Source of the DNA: Massilia phosphatilytica
GTDB lineage: Bacteria > Pseudomonadota > Gammaproteobacteria > Burkholderiales > Burkholderiaceae_D
Reading direction: 5' to 3'
Length of the DNA: 64,000 bases
Assembly: GCF_002968015.1 (NCBI RefSeq)
Contig: NZ_PUIP01000001.1
Location: 124,001 to 188,000, forward strand
The number at the start of each line of letters is the position of its first letter. Position 1 is the first letter of the stretch. The translations under genes and the position numbers were made by a program. Below, piece by piece: positions 34,419 through 44,151 of the stretch. A model generated the notes under the pieces. It did not search any database. It was not told where the DNA came from and saw nothing but the letters and a program-made list of their open reading frames with translations.

Positions 34419-35831
34419 TCATGAATAGGAGTCCGCCAAACGGCGCTTGAAATGGACCCGCGCCTCCAGTCCGGTGACCGCGTCCGGCGTGCCGCAGTTG
34501 CACAGGGAGAGCCCGGCCTGCATCGAGTCGGCGATTTCGGCGCAGATCGCGAGACCCAGGCCGCCGCCTTTGGAACTGTGGGCGGCGGCGAACGGTTCGA
34601 AGACGCGCATTTCCTGCTGGTCCGCGATGCCGGGACCGGAATCCCACACGCACAACAGGGCGCCCTCGGCCAGGGGCGCGACGCGGATGCCGAGTCGGGA
34701 CTCGGGCGGCGTGTGGCGGATCGCGTTGTGCAACAGGTTCGACACCATCTCCGCAGCCATCCAGTGGCGTCCCTCGACCCAGACGTGGCCGGCGTCCAGC
34801 TCGAAATCGAGATTCTTGTCCGATATCAGGGGCGACAGGTCGATCGCCACTTCGCGCGCCACGTCCGCCAGGTTGCACCGCTCGCGCGTGGGCTTGCCCC
34901 GTAATTGCTCGACCCGGGCGAGCGACAGCAGCTGGTTGGCGAGCTTGGTGGCGCGCTCGACCGTCGCGCGCATTTCGCGCAGCGCCAGCTCCGGTTCGAT
35001 GTCGCCGCTCAGTCCCGATTGCAGCTGCGTCTGCAGCACGGCCAGCGGCGTACGCAGCTGGTGCGACGCGTTCGCCACGAAATGCTGCTGCAGGTCGACG
35101 GTGCGGTGCAGGCGGCCCATCAACTGGTTCAAGGCCGCCACCACCGGCCGCAGTTCGCGCGGCGCGGACGCACAGTACAGCGCCGACAAATCGTCCTCGT
35201 GGCGCGCATCGAGCTGCGCACGCAGGCTGTCGAGCGGGCGCAGCGCGAGGTTGACGACGGCCATCGTCACCGCGGCCACGATCGCCAGCAACAGCGTCTG
35301 CCCGAGCACCGTGCCCCACAGGATGCCGCTCACCACTTCGCGGCGATACGTCAGCGGTTCGGCGATCTGGATGATGAGATCGTCTTTCGGGCGCTGCAGT
35401 TTCGACGGTTGCGCCAGCGCGGCGACGCGCACCGGGGCGCTGCCGTACACGCTTTCGTAGACTTTCAGCAGGGTCGGCTCTTTCGGCCACCGCGTGGCGG
35501 TGGTGCGGAACGTCGGCAACGCCTCGTCGCCGGCGATATACCTGCCGTTGCGGTCGCTGATCTTGTAGATCATCCGCGTGGAAAATCCGGCTTCGTAGAC
35601 CTCCAGCGCGGCGAAGGCCACCTCGTTGCGCAGGTGGCCATCTTCCATCGCCAGATCATTGCCGATCGAATACGCGGTGGTCACCAGCATGCGGTCGTAG
35701 GCGGTGTTGGCCGAGTCGAGCGCACGCTCGTACAGGCGGAAGGCGTTGAGGACGATGAACAGCGCGATCGGCGCCAGGATGCCGGCCAGCAGATAGCGGC
35801 GCAGCGAGCGGTCGCGCAACGCGAACTTCAT
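34419..35831 (-). CDS. TctE-like sensor histidine kinase
   Basis: 470-residue inner-membrane kinase. TM1 about 14-33; periplasmic sensor about 35-170 of the TctE N-terminal type (SANTAYDRMLVTTAYSIGND, ISDRNGRYIAGDEALP); TM2 about 175-197; HAMP; phosphoacceptor His257 in FVANASHQLRTPLAVLQTQL; catalytic domain with NLLHNAIRHTP, DSGPGI and GGGLGLAIC. It overlaps its regulator gene by four bases and lies divergent from the porin-transporter operon, so it probably senses the transported substrate or a related compound. Confidence 0.9.
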   Translation of the reverse strand: MKFALRDRSLRRYLLAGILAPIALFIVLNAFRLYERALDSANTAYDRMLVTTAYSIGNDLAMEDGHLRNEVAFAALEVYEAGFSTRMIYKISDRNGRYIAGDEALPTFRTTATRWPKEPTLLKVYESVYGSAPVRVAALAQPSKLQRPKDDLIIQIAEPLTYRREVVSGILWGTVLGQTLLLAIVAAVTMAVVNLALRPLDSLRAQLDARHEDDLSALYCASAPRELRPVVAALNQLMGRLHRTVDLQQHFVANASHQLRTPLAVLQTQLQSGLSGDIEPELALREMRATVERATKLANQLLSLARVEQLRGKPTRERCNLADVAREVAIDLSPLISDKNLDFELDAGHVWVEGRHWMAAEMVSNLLHNAIRHTPPESRLGIRVAPLAEGALLCVWDSGPGIADQQEMRVFEPFAAAHSSKGGGLGLAICAEIADSMQAGLSLCNCGTPDAVTGLEARVHFKRRLADSYS

Positions 35832-36508
35832 GCGTGCCGTACGTTCGCGGGGCGCAGGAGGTAGCCGACGCCGCGCAGCGTCATGATCTCGGTCTGGGTC
35901 GCCATCAGCTTCTTGCGCAGGCGGTGGATGACGACCTCGATGGCCTCGACCTGGACGTTGGCGTCGTCGGGAAAGACCACCTGCAGCAGGCGTTCGCGAT
36001 TGACGGCGTGGCCCGGGCGGGCGATCAACGCCTTCAGCAAGGCCTGCTCGCGGGGTGTGAATTCGAGCGGCTCCTCGCCGTTGTAGAACGCGCCCGAACT
36101 GCGTTCGAAGCGCAGCCTCCCGCATTTCTGCATCGACTCCTCGCCATTCCCCTTGCGCCGCAGCTGCGCGTGGATCCGCGCCTCCAGCTCTTCCAGGTCG
36201 AACGGCTTGGCGAGGTAGTCGTCGGCGCCGGCGTTCAGGCCCGCGACCCGGTCGCCCACCGCGCCGCGTGCGGTCAGCACGATGATCGGGACGCCGATCT
36301 CCAGGGCGCGGGTGCGCTGGAGGATGTGCAGGCCGTCCAGCGATGGAATGTTCAGGTCGAGGATGACCAGGTCGTTCGTCTCCTCTCGAATCTGGCGGAA
36401 GGCATGGGTGCCGTCCGCACAGGTGGTGACCTGGAAACCGCGTTTGTCGAGCGCGCGGGCCAGCGCTTTCGACATGTCGGCATCGTCTTCCACAAGCAGG
36501 ATTTTCAT
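35828..36508 (-). CDS. TctD-like OmpR-family response regulator
   Basis: 226-residue regulator: receiver with phosphoacceptor Asp51 (LVILDLNIPSLDG) and Lys101 (DYLAKPF), and a winged-helix domain (EPLEFTPREQALLKALIARP, VEVVIHRLRKKL, IMTLRGVGYLLRP). It diverges from the porin gene across a 344-base gap that carries a perfect palindrome and three 11-base-spaced direct repeats, the form of site this family binds. Likely activates the uptake operon. Confidence 0.92.
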   Translation of the reverse strand: MKILLVEDDADMSKALARALDKRGFQVTTCADGTHAFRQIREETNDLVILDLNIPSLDGLHILQRTRALEIGVPIIVLTARGAVGDRVAGLNAGADDYLAKPFDLEELEARIHAQLRRKGNGEESMQKCGRLRFERSSGAFYNGEEPLEFTPREQALLKALIARPGHAVNRERLLQVVFPDDANVQVEAIEVVIHRLRKKLMATQTEIMTLRGVGYLLRPANVRHA

Positions 36509-36852
36509 AAATCGTCGGGTCGGTGAGGTGTCGGGATGCCGCGAACAACGCCATTACAACCGCGAATTTACTTGCGCACAGGGAAAAATGGAAGCCAAAA
36601 AAACTTGCCAAATGGCAAATGACGCGAAATGAAAGCAAGTTGAAAGGAGGCTGAAAGCCAGTCGCAAGATTGGGCCCTTTTTGCGGCGGCGCAATATCGC
36701 AATTTAAAAGTTGCTCCAATACACTGCGCCCAAGTCGAGTGTCACGCCACCCCCCGGCGGGCACATCGACACCGGGCCGGCCGTGCGAAGAGCGCACAGC
36801 CGGCTTCCATCAAGAGGGACAGGCGCAATCCCAGCGCCATACAGGAGATGCA
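36509..36852. other. 344-base divergent control region between response regulator and porin
   Basis: No gene. From left to right it holds a palindrome and three direct repeats (annotated separately), then a possible porin promoter with -35 TTGCGG at 36681-36686 and -10 TTTAAA at 36703-36708 (spacer 16), then a leader of about 140 bases. The repeats end about 20 bases before the -35, a fitting place for activation. Confidence 0.5.
36605..36658. promoter_or_regulatory. Candidate TctD-type operator: palindrome plus 11-base direct repeats
   Basis: TTGCCAAATGGCAA at 36605-36618 is a perfect palindrome. TGAAAG then occurs at 36630, 36641 and 36652, exactly 11 bases apart (TGAAAGC, TGAAAGG, TGAAAGC). 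OmpR/PhoB-family dimers bind direct repeats with 10-11 base spacing, so this is the best candidate for the adjacent regulator. Confidence 0.6.
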
Positions 36853-38043
36853 ATGAAAAAGAAGAATGTGATCAGCGGTTTCGCGCTGGCAGTGTCGATG
36901 GTGTGCATGTCGGCGGCGTACGCCCAGTCGGGCGTGGCGCCGGGTCCGGTGCAATTCGCGATCTCGGGCGTGGGCGACGCCCAGTTCGAGTACATCGATG
37001 CGGTCGACGCCGCGGTGCCGGCGCAGGACAAGCGGGGCCGCTTCCGCGTCAGCAACGTCAGCTCGGAACTTGCCTTCCGCGGCTCGATGGACCTGGGCAA
37101 TGGCATGACGGGCGTGGTCAACCTGACCACCGGCATCAACGTCGACAACGCCAATGCCAACGCCAACGCCGGCATGTTCGGTAACGCGAAGGACGTGTAT
37201 GTCGGCATCGCGTTCGCCAACGTCGGCACGGTGAAGCTGGGCCGGATGACGGCGGCGGCGCGCTGGAACAGCGGCACGGCCGACTTCTCGCCGATGGGCG
37301 CGGGCCTGCAGGACGACCAGGGCATGCTGTCCGGCGCCAGCGGCCAGTCGGCGGTCGGCCCGCAGTTCAACGTCCGCTTCGACAACACGCTCGCGTTCGA
37401 ATCGGCCAGTTTCGGCGGCCTGTCGGCGCGCGTCTACTACAGCGCCAACGAAGGCAAGAGCGCGGCCGGCACGACCAACAGCCCGCACCTGAACGACGGC
37501 AGCCTCAGTCTCGGCCTGCAGTACGTGCATGGTCCGTTCGACGTGCGCCTGTCGGCGGAACAACGCAACGACAAGGGCACGCTGAACGGCACCAGCGACC
37601 ACAACACGCGCGACCGCGATGTCCGCTTCGGCTTGCGCTACACCCTGCCGGACGGCACCATCCTCGGGTTCGGTCACGACCGCATGCGCCTGTCCGACGC
37701 CAATGCCACCGGCACGGCGAAAAGCCTGCTGACCAAGCATGGCACCGTCATCTCGGCCAAGCACACGTTCGGCAAGCACGTCGTGTACGGCGGCTTTGGC
37801 GTGGGCAGCGACGTCCACTGCGAGTACGGCAACGGCAGCGCCTGCGACGGCAGCGACACGGGCGCCCGCAACGCCGTCATCGCGTACCAGTACCTGTTCA
37901 ACAAACAGATGATGTTCGAGACCTTCGCCGCGATCGTCAAGAACGAGGCGCGCGGCCGCTACGACTTCGATTCCGGCGGCGTCGGCCCCGCCACCGGCGC
38001 GCAGTCGCGTGCCGTCGGCGCCGGCCTGCGCTACGCCTTCTAA
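36853..38043 (+). CDS. Outer-membrane porin (Gram-negative general porin type)
   Basis: 396-residue beta-barrel porin. Signal peptide MKKKNVISGFALAVSMVCMS cut near AYA-Q; strand motifs typical of betaproteobacterial porins (FRVSNVSSELAFRGSMDLG, DVYVGIAFANVGTVKLGRM); ends in Phe (LRYAF), the outer-membrane assembly signal. A short Asn-Ala run (VDNANANANAGMF) may be in a loop. First gene of the uptake operon; likely the outer-membrane channel for the substrate of the ABC transporter behind it. Confidence 0.9.
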   Translation: MKKKNVISGFALAVSMVCMSAAYAQSGVAPGPVQFAISGVGDAQFEYIDAVDAAVPAQDKRGRFRVSNVSSELAFRGSMDLGNGMTGVVNLTTGINVDNANANANAGMFGNAKDVYVGIAFANVGTVKLGRMTAAARWNSGTADFSPMGAGLQDDQGMLSGASGQSAVGPQFNVRFDNTLAFESASFGGLSARVYYSANEGKSAAGTTNSPHLNDGSLSLGLQYVHGPFDVRLSAEQRNDKGTLNGTSDHNTRDRDVRFGLRYTLPDGTILGFGHDRMRLSDANATGTAKSLLTKHGTVISAKHTFGKHVVYGGFGVGSDVHCEYGNGSACDGSDTGARNAVIAYQYLFNKQMMFETFAAIVKNEARGRYDFDSGGVGPATGAQSRAVGAGLRYAF

Positions 38044-38075
38044 GCCAATCCCGGCAGTACTACAACGGAGACAAC

Positions 38076-39104
38076 ATGAAACGATTTATTGCGGGGGCCC
38101 TCGGGGCTCCTCTGCTGGCGCTCGCCGCCGGCCCGGCCAGCGCGGCCGGCGGCAGCCTGAACGTGATCTGCGGCGTGCAGGTCGAATGGTGCAGCCTCGT
38201 GCAGACAACGTTCACGCGCGCCACCGGCATCAAGGTCAACATGGTGCAAAAGGGCGCCGGTGAAGCGCTGGCGCAGATCGCCGCCGAAAGCGCCAATCCG
38301 AAAACCGACGTGTGGTTCGGCGGCACCGGCGACGCCCACCTGCAGGCGGGCGAGAAGGACCTGACCCTGGCCTACCAGTCCCCCAACATCAACCTGCTGC
38401 GCGACTGGGCGGTGGAGCAGGCCAAGGCCGCGAAGTACAAGACCATCGGCATTTATTCGGGCCCGCTCGGGTTTGCCTACAACACCGAGCTGATGGCCAA
38501 GAAAAAGCTGCCGGTCCCGATGTGCTGGATGGACCTGATCCAGCCGCAGTACAAGGGCGAGATCCAGATGGCCAATCCGAATTCCTCCGGCACCGCCTAC
38601 ATGGCGATCGCGACCCTCGTCCAGATCACGGGCGAAGACAAGGCGTTCGAATACCTCAAGAAACTGCACAAGAACATCAGCCAATACCCGCGCTCGGGCA
38701 CGGGGCCGTTGAAGAACGTGTCGCACGGCGAAAACACGATTTCGATCAGCTTCGTGCACGACGTGCCGGGCGAAGTCATCCAGGGTTTCCCGGTGAAGAG
38801 CGTCACGCCGTGCGAAGGAACGGGCTACGAAATCGGCTCGATGTCGATCGTCAAGGGCGCGCGCAACCTGGCCAACGCCAAGCGTTTCTATGACTGGGCC
38901 CTGACCGCGCAGGCGCAGGAACTCGGCGCGATGGCCAAGCAGTTCCAGCTTCCGGCCAACAAGACGGCCAAGGTCGATTCGCGCGTGCCGGACGTCAGCC
39001 ACATCAAACTGATCAACTACGACTTCGAAAAATACGGCAAGGCGGCCGAGCGCAAGCGCCTGCTCGATCGCTGGGAAAAAGAAGTCAACGGCAACTCGAA
39101 CTAG
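38076..39104 (+). CDS. ABC transporter periplasmic binding protein, AfuA-like (predicted sugar phosphate)
   Basis: 342-residue class-II-type binding protein with signal peptide (MKRFIAGALGAPLLALAAGP, cut near ASA-A). It belongs to the Fe3+/AfuA/2-aminoethylphosphonate group (GIKVNMVQKGAGEALAQIAA, DVWFGGTGDAHLQ, GPLGFAYNTELM, MANPNSSGTAYM). It lacks the Tyr-Tyr iron-binding pair of FbpA. His228-Asp229 and Glu252 are spaced as I recall for the sugar contacts of AfuA, a hexose-phosphate binder. Four cysteines (32, 39, 150, 246) may form disulfides. Substrate prediction rests on this and on manA in the same operon. Confidence 0.8.
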   Translation: MKRFIAGALGAPLLALAAGPASAAGGSLNVICGVQVEWCSLVQTTFTRATGIKVNMVQKGAGEALAQIAAESANPKTDVWFGGTGDAHLQAGEKDLTLAYQSPNINLLRDWAVEQAKAAKYKTIGIYSGPLGFAYNTELMAKKKLPVPMCWMDLIQPQYKGEIQMANPNSSGTAYMAIATLVQITGEDKAFEYLKKLHKNISQYPRSGTGPLKNVSHGENTISISFVHDVPGEVIQGFPVKSVTPCEGTGYEIGSMSIVKGARNLANAKRFYDWALTAQAQELGAMAKQFQLPANKTAKVDSRVPDVSHIKLINYDFEKYGKAAERKRLLDRWEKEVNGNSN

Positions 39105-39183
39105 GCGCCATCGATGACGCGGTGCCGTGGCGGCACCGCGCCGGGCGCGATATCAGGCTGCGGCCTGCGACTGGAAGACAAAC

Positions 39184-41415
39184 ATGAAACAAACAACATG
39201 GTTTGGCGGCGTCCCGGAATGCTGGGCCTTGCTCGCCATCGCGGCGTCCGCACTACTGCCCTGGTATGGCGTGCAGGACGACTTCAACTGGCTGCACGAC
39301 GTCGCCGCGATTTTCCAGGACGACGCGTCGGCCAACGCCTGGCTGCAGGCCGCGGCGTTCCAGCGTCCGTGGGTGTTCCTGCCCCTGCTCGCGCCCATCG
39401 TCGCGCTGGGCGGCCTGTCCCTGGGCGCGCGCCGCACCCAGGCGTTGGTCCTGCTGGGCAGCGCCGGCGCGGGGCTCGCCGGCCTGCTCGGCGCCGGCTA
39501 CGCGATCGGCGTGCAAGGCTGGGTATGGCCCTCGCTGCAGGCGGGCGCGCTGGCACTCCCCGTCGGTCAGTTCGGCTTCGGCTGGGGCGCGGCCGTCATG
39601 CTCGTGTGCCTGCTCGTGCTGCTGGGGATCGGGCTGGCCCGCCTCGGTTATTTCCAGGGTAACGAATTCGTCGCCGGCGCCGTCGTGCTGTGCGCCGCCG
39701 CGCTGATCCTGTTCATCGCCGTACCGGTCCTGAAATCGCTGAGCGGCGCCCTGTTCGACGAGACGGGGCAGTTGAGCGCGGCCGAGGCCTGGGCGCGCCT
39801 GTCCAGTTCGCGCGTATGGAGCCTGCGCTGCCTCGCCGGCGGGCAAAGCTGCGGCGTGGCGTGGAATACGCTGGGCCTGGCACTGGCCACCGCCACCGGC
39901 ACCACCGTCCTGGGCACGCTGCTGGCGCTGTTGACCGAGCGCGCGCTGGTGCGCGCCAAGCCGCTCGTGCGCGTGATGTCCATCCTGCCCATCGTGACGC
40001 CGCCGTTCGTCGTGGGCCTCGGCCTGATCCTGCTGTTCGGCCGCGCCGGCCTCGTCAACGAAGCATTGGAACACTTGTTCGGCGTGGAGCCGTCGCGCTG
40101 GTTCTACAGCGCCAAAGGGGTGTGGCTGGCGCAGATGATCGCGTTCACGCCGATCTCCTACCTCATGATGCGCGGCGTGACGCAAGCCATCGCGCCCACG
40201 CTCGAAGAAGCGGCGCAGACGCTGCGCGCCCGGCCGATGTACGCGTTCATCACCGTCACGCTGCCGCTGCTGGGGCCTGGCCTGGCCAACGCCTTCCTCG
40301 TCGGCTTCATCGAGTCGATGAGCGACTTCGGCAATCCGATCGTCGTGGGCGGCCAGTTCGCCGTGCTCTCGACCGAGATCTTCTTCGCGATCGTCGGCGC
40401 CCAGATCGATCCGGGACGCGCTGCGTCGCTGGCCCTGATCCTCAGCGCGTTCGCGCTCGTCGTGTTCGTCCTCCAGCGCAAGGCGCTCGGCAAGGGCAGC
40501 TACACCAGCATGTCGGGCAAGGGCGACAACGGTATTCCACCCGCGCTGCCGGCGCCCGTGCGGCGCGTCGCGATGGGCGTGGCCGTGCCCTGGCTCGGCT
40601 TTACCGCCATCATCTACCTGTTCGCGTTCGCCGGCGGTTTCGTCAAGCTGTGGGGGCGCGACTTCAGCCTCACGTTCCAGCACTTCCACACGGCGTTCGG
40701 CATCGACTGGCAAGGCGGCGTCGTGCTGTCCGGCGCGGCGTGGCAATCGCTGCTGACGACCGTGCGCCTGGCCGGCGCGGCGGCGCCGCTGACGGCCATG
40801 TTCGGCCTGCTCATCGCCTACCTGCTGGCGCGCGTCAAGTTCCGCGGACAGAACGCCTTCGAGTTCGGCGCGCTGCTGGCCTTCGCCGTGCCGGGCACCG
40901 TGCTGGGCGTCGCGTACGTCACGGCGTTCAACGTGCCGCCGTTCGAGCTGACCGGCACCGGCCTGATCATCATGGTCTGCTTCGTGTTCCGCAACCTGCC
41001 CGTCAGCATCCGCGCCGGCACGGCCGCATTCAAGCAGATCGACAAGAGCCTCGACGAGGCGTCGAGCATGCTGGGCGCGTCCACGCCGACCACGCTGCGC
41101 CGCGTCATCCTTCCGCTGTTGCGTCCGGCGCTGGTGACGTCGCTCGTGTATTCGTTCGTGCGCGCCATGACGACCGTGTCGTCGGTGATCTTCCTGGTGA
41201 GCGCGGAAAACGAGCTCGCCACCACGTTCATCATCGGCCGTGTCGGCAATGGCGAATACGGCGTGGCGCTGGCCTATTGCACGGTGCTGACCCTGATGAT
41301 GCTCGCCGCCACCGGGCTCATCCAATGGCTGGTCGGAGAGCGGTCGCTGGGACGCCGCAAGCACCAGCAGGAGCAGCAGCAGGAGAAGGTGCAGGCAGCG
41401 CCAGTGGTCTCATAA
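39184..41415 (+). CDS. ABC transporter permease, fused two-domain type
   Basis: 743-residue inner-membrane protein with about 14 or more helices. Two binding-protein-dependent permease domains are fused: the first around 220-440 (EEA loop in APTLEEAAQTLRARPMYAFI) and the second around 530-730 (DKSLDEASSMLGASTPTTLR). An extra N-terminal region of about 200 residues with several helices precedes them. Start MKQTTWFGG has GGAAGAC before it; 79 bases after the binding-protein gene. Partner of the neighbouring binding protein and ATPase. Confidence 0.9.
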   Translation: MKQTTWFGGVPECWALLAIAASALLPWYGVQDDFNWLHDVAAIFQDDASANAWLQAAAFQRPWVFLPLLAPIVALGGLSLGARRTQALVLLGSAGAGLAGLLGAGYAIGVQGWVWPSLQAGALALPVGQFGFGWGAAVMLVCLLVLLGIGLARLGYFQGNEFVAGAVVLCAAALILFIAVPVLKSLSGALFDETGQLSAAEAWARLSSSRVWSLRCLAGGQSCGVAWNTLGLALATATGTTVLGTLLALLTERALVRAKPLVRVMSILPIVTPPFVVGLGLILLFGRAGLVNEALEHLFGVEPSRWFYSAKGVWLAQMIAFTPISYLMMRGVTQAIAPTLEEAAQTLRARPMYAFITVTLPLLGPGLANAFLVGFIESMSDFGNPIVVGGQFAVLSTEIFFAIVGAQIDPGRAASLALILSAFALVVFVLQRKALGKGSYTSMSGKGDNGIPPALPAPVRRVAMGVAVPWLGFTAIIYLFAFAGGFVKLWGRDFSLTFQHFHTAFGIDWQGGVVLSGAAWQSLLTTVRLAGAAAPLTAMFGLLIAYLLARVKFRGQNAFEFGALLAFAVPGTVLGVAYVTAFNVPPFELTGTGLIIMVCFVFRNLPVSIRAGTAAFKQIDKSLDEASSMLGASTPTTLRRVILPLLRPALVTSLVYSFVRAMTTVSSVIFLVSAENELATTFIIGRVGNGEYGVALAYCTVLTLMMLAATGLIQWLVGERSLGRRKHQQEQQQEKVQAAPVVS

Positions 41416-41437
41416 CGAACAAAAACGAGGAGCAATC

Positions 41438-42478
41438 ATGAAGCCCGGAATCGAATTCAAGAACATCACCAAGGCCTACACCAAAAACGGCGCCCTGGCG
41501 GTCAAAGGCATCAATTTTACGGTGCCCAAGGGGACGCTGACGACCTTGCTCGGGCCCTCGGGCTGCGGCAAGACGACGACCCTGCGCATGATCGCCGGCC
41601 TGGAAAGCCCGACCGGCGGCCAGATCCTGATCGACGGCGTCGACGTGACCACGCTGTCGGCCGCGGAGCGCAACGTGAGCCTGGTGTTCCAGAGCTACGC
41701 GCTGTTCCCGCACATGAATATTTTCAATAACGTCGCTTACGGCCTCACGGTGGCCGGCGTGGACCGCGAGCGCACCAAGGAGCGCGTCAACGCCGCGCTC
41801 GAGACGGTGGGGCTGGGCAGCTTCGGCGCGCGCTGGCCGGGCGAGCTGTCCGGCGGGCAGCAGCAGCGCGTGGCTTTGGCGCGCGCCCTCGTGCTGGAGC
41901 CGGCCGTGCTGCTGTTCGACGAACCGCTGTCCAACCTGGACGCGCGCCTGCGGCGCCAGATGCGCGACGAGATCCGCGCGTTGCAGCAGCGCCTGAAGCT
42001 GACCGTGGCGTACGTGACGCACGACCAGAGCGAAGCACTGGCGGTGTCGGACCAGATCATCGTCATGCGCGACGGCCTGATCGCCCAGGCCGGCTCGCCG
42101 TCGGACCTGTACGAACGTCCCAACAGCGAGTTCGTGGCCGGTTTCATGGGCGAGGCCCTGCTGTTGCCGGCCAGCGTGACCCAGGGCGGCGAAGTGCGGC
42201 TGGGCCCGCTGAGCTGGCGCGCACCGGATGCCGTGCCGTCCGGGCGGGCGATGGTGGCCGTGCGGCCCGAGGCGTGGATGGTGGGCGACGCCGGCGAGTA
42301 CGGCCTGCAGGCCAGGGTGCTCAAGGCCACGTACCTGGGCGGTTTCTACGAATACACCGTGGCGACCGAGATCGGCGAACTGTTCGTCGTCTGCCCCCAC
42401 GTCGACCGGTCGCGCAACGTGGCCGAGACGGTCAGCCTGGGCATGCACCAACGCGGCGTGTCGGTACTGCGCGCGTGA
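41438..42478 (+). CDS. ABC transporter ATP-binding protein
   Basis: 346-residue ATPase of the FbpC/AfuC/PotA type. Walker A GPSGCGKTT (39-47), Q loop at Gln85, signature LSGGQQQR (137-144), Walker B LLFDEP (158-163), switch His in VTHDQSEAL; a C-terminal TOBE-like domain from about 285. GAGGAGC ribosome site, 22 bases after the permease gene. Drives the uptake system of this operon. Confidence 0.94.
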   Translation: MKPGIEFKNITKAYTKNGALAVKGINFTVPKGTLTTLLGPSGCGKTTTLRMIAGLESPTGGQILIDGVDVTTLSAAERNVSLVFQSYALFPHMNIFNNVAYGLTVAGVDRERTKERVNAALETVGLGSFGARWPGELSGGQQQRVALARALVLEPAVLLFDEPLSNLDARLRRQMRDEIRALQQRLKLTVAYVTHDQSEALAVSDQIIVMRDGLIAQAGSPSDLYERPNSEFVAGFMGEALLLPASVTQGGEVRLGPLSWRAPDAVPSGRAMVAVRPEAWMVGDAGEYGLQARVLKATYLGGFYEYTVATEIGELFVVCPHVDRSRNVAETVSLGMHQRGVSVLRA

Positions 42479-42516
42479 TGATCCGTTGACATTTTGCCGG
42501 CACCGGGAGAGCTCTC

Positions 42517-44151
42517 ATGCGCGCAATCGTTGAACTTCATATCGGCGCGAGGTTGGCGCTGGGTTTCGGACTCGTCCTGTTGTGTGCCAGTGCCTTGCTG
42601 GGCGTCGGGCTCGGCTACATGGGCGCATTGCAGAGCGACACCGAGCAAATCGTCGGCCGCCGCCTGGTCAGCCTGAACAGTGCGTTGCGGATGCGGCACG
42701 TGGGCGCCGCCATCGCGCTTTCCATGCGCCAGATCGCCGCCCCCACCGACGGGAAGGAGGGCAGCGACGCCGCCGCCGCGCTGGTGCGCCTGCTGGCCGA
42801 CTACGACCAGGCCGAGCAGGCCCTGCAGCATGCTGCGGTCGATGCGGGCGCCCTGGACGAGGTGGGCCGGCGCAAGCAGGCCGTGATGCCGGTGCTGCGC
42901 AACATTCAGGCCACCGTCGCCTCCGGCAACCTGTTCGATGCGGCCGTGATGCTGAAAACCGACTTCGCGCCCATGTACGCCGGCTGGATCCGCGCGCTCG
43001 ACACGCTGGCCGACGCCGAGCAGGACGCCATGGCACGCACGCGCGACCGCTCGCGCACGCGCTACCATGCGGCGCAGATCAACATGCTCGGCGCCGGCCT
43101 CCTGATGCTGTTCCTCGGCGCGCTGAGCGCCGTGTTCATCACGCGGTCGATCACGACGCCGCTGCGGCACGCGGCGCGCATCGCCGACACCATCGCCGGC
43201 GGCGACCTCAATGTGGCGATCGATACCGGCGGCAATGACGAAGCCGGCCAGTTGATGCGGGCCCTGAAGCTCATGCAGCAGAACCTGTTCACGGCGATCG
43301 CGCAGATCACCGAGGGCAGCGAACACGTGCTCGTGGCGTCGCGCGAAATCGCCGCGGGCAACCTGGACCTGTCGGAGCGTACCGAACAGCAGGCCGGCGC
43401 CCTGCAGCAGACCACCGCCGCCATGGCGCGCCTCGAAGCGACGGTGGGCGGCAATGCGGAGAATGCGCGGCAGGCGCAGGAATTGAGCACGGCCGCGTAC
43501 GCCTGCGCCATGCACGGCAGCGGGGTGGCGGCGCGCGTGTCGGACACGATGGGTTCGATCAAGGCCAGTTCGGACAAGATCGTCGACATCATCTCGGTGA
43601 TCGATTCGATCGCCTTCCAGACCAATATCCTGGCCCTCAACGCGGCGGTCGAGGCGGCCCGCGCGGGCGAGGCCGGGCGCGGTTTCGCCGTGGTGGCGGC
43701 GGAGGTCCGGGAACTGGCGCAGCGCTCGGCCGGGGCAGCGCGGCAAATCCACGGGCTGATCCGCGATTCGGTCACCCAAGTCGACCATGGCCACGTGCTG
43801 GTCGACGAGGCCGCCACGGCGATGGACCGGATCGTCGCGGCCGTGCAAAGCGTGGCCGAGCTGGTCAGGCTCATTTCCACGGCCAGCGCCGAGCAGGGCG
43901 CGAGCATCGGCGGTATCAGCGTGGCGATCGGCCAGATGAACGGGATGACGCAGCAGAACGCGGCGCTCGTCCAGGAAGCCGCCGCCGCGGCGGAAAGCCT
44001 GCGCACGCAGTCGGTCCAACTGGCCGAGGCGGTGGCGCGCTTCCACGTCGGCGCGCCGCATGGGGACGCTTTGGCGCCGCGCCGGCCGGCCCCGGCGCGC
44101 CAACTGACGGCCGGCACGGGCAGCATCGCGGCGCCGGCGTGCGGCCAATGA
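42517..44151 (+). CDS. Methyl-accepting chemotaxis protein
   Basis: 544-residue chemoreceptor: TM1 about 12-35, a four-helix-bundle periplasmic domain (about 36-185), TM2 about 188-208, HAMP, then the signalling domain with hairpin tip [20 protein letters not shown] and [20 protein letters not shown]. No CheR-docking pentapeptide at the C terminus. It lies 38 bases after the ATPase gene and overlaps manA by four bases, so it is part of the operon and may steer cells to the same substrate, perhaps through the binding protein. Confidence 0.9.
   Translation: MRAIVELHIGARLALGFGLVLLCASALLGVGLGYMGALQSDTEQIVGRRLVSLNSALRMRHVGAAIALSMRQIAAPTDGKEGSDAAAALVRLLADYDQAEQALQHAAVDAGALDEVGRRKQAVMPVLRNIQATVASGNLFDAAVMLKTDFAPMYAGWIRALDTLADAEQDAMARTRDRSRTRYHAAQINMLGAGLLMLFLGALSAVFITRSITTPLRHAARIADTIAGGDLNVAIDTGGNDEAGQLMRALKLMQQNLFTAIAQITEGSEHVLVASREIAAGNLDLSERTEQQAGALQQTTAAMARLEATVGGNAENARQAQELSTAAYACAMHGSGVAARVSDTMGSIKASSDKIVDIISVIDSIAFQTNILALNAAVEAARAGEAGRGFAVVAAEVRELAQRSAGAARQIHGLIRDSVTQVDHGHVLVDEAATAMDRIVAAVQSVAELVRLISTASAEQGASIGGISVAIGQMNGMTQQNAALVQEAAAAAESLRTQSVQLAEAVARFHVGAPHGDALAPRRPAPARQLTAGTGSIAAPACGQ

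Noticed and set aside
37141-37180. Asn-Ala codon repeat in the porin as a phase-variable tract
   Set aside because: Only four or five imperfect six-base units in frame; length change would not shift the frame.
38076-42478. Iron(III) ABC transporter annotation for the binding protein, permease and ATPase
   Set aside because: No C-terminal Tyr pair in the binding protein; operon contains manA and a chemoreceptor, and no iron-box-like site was noticed before the operon.
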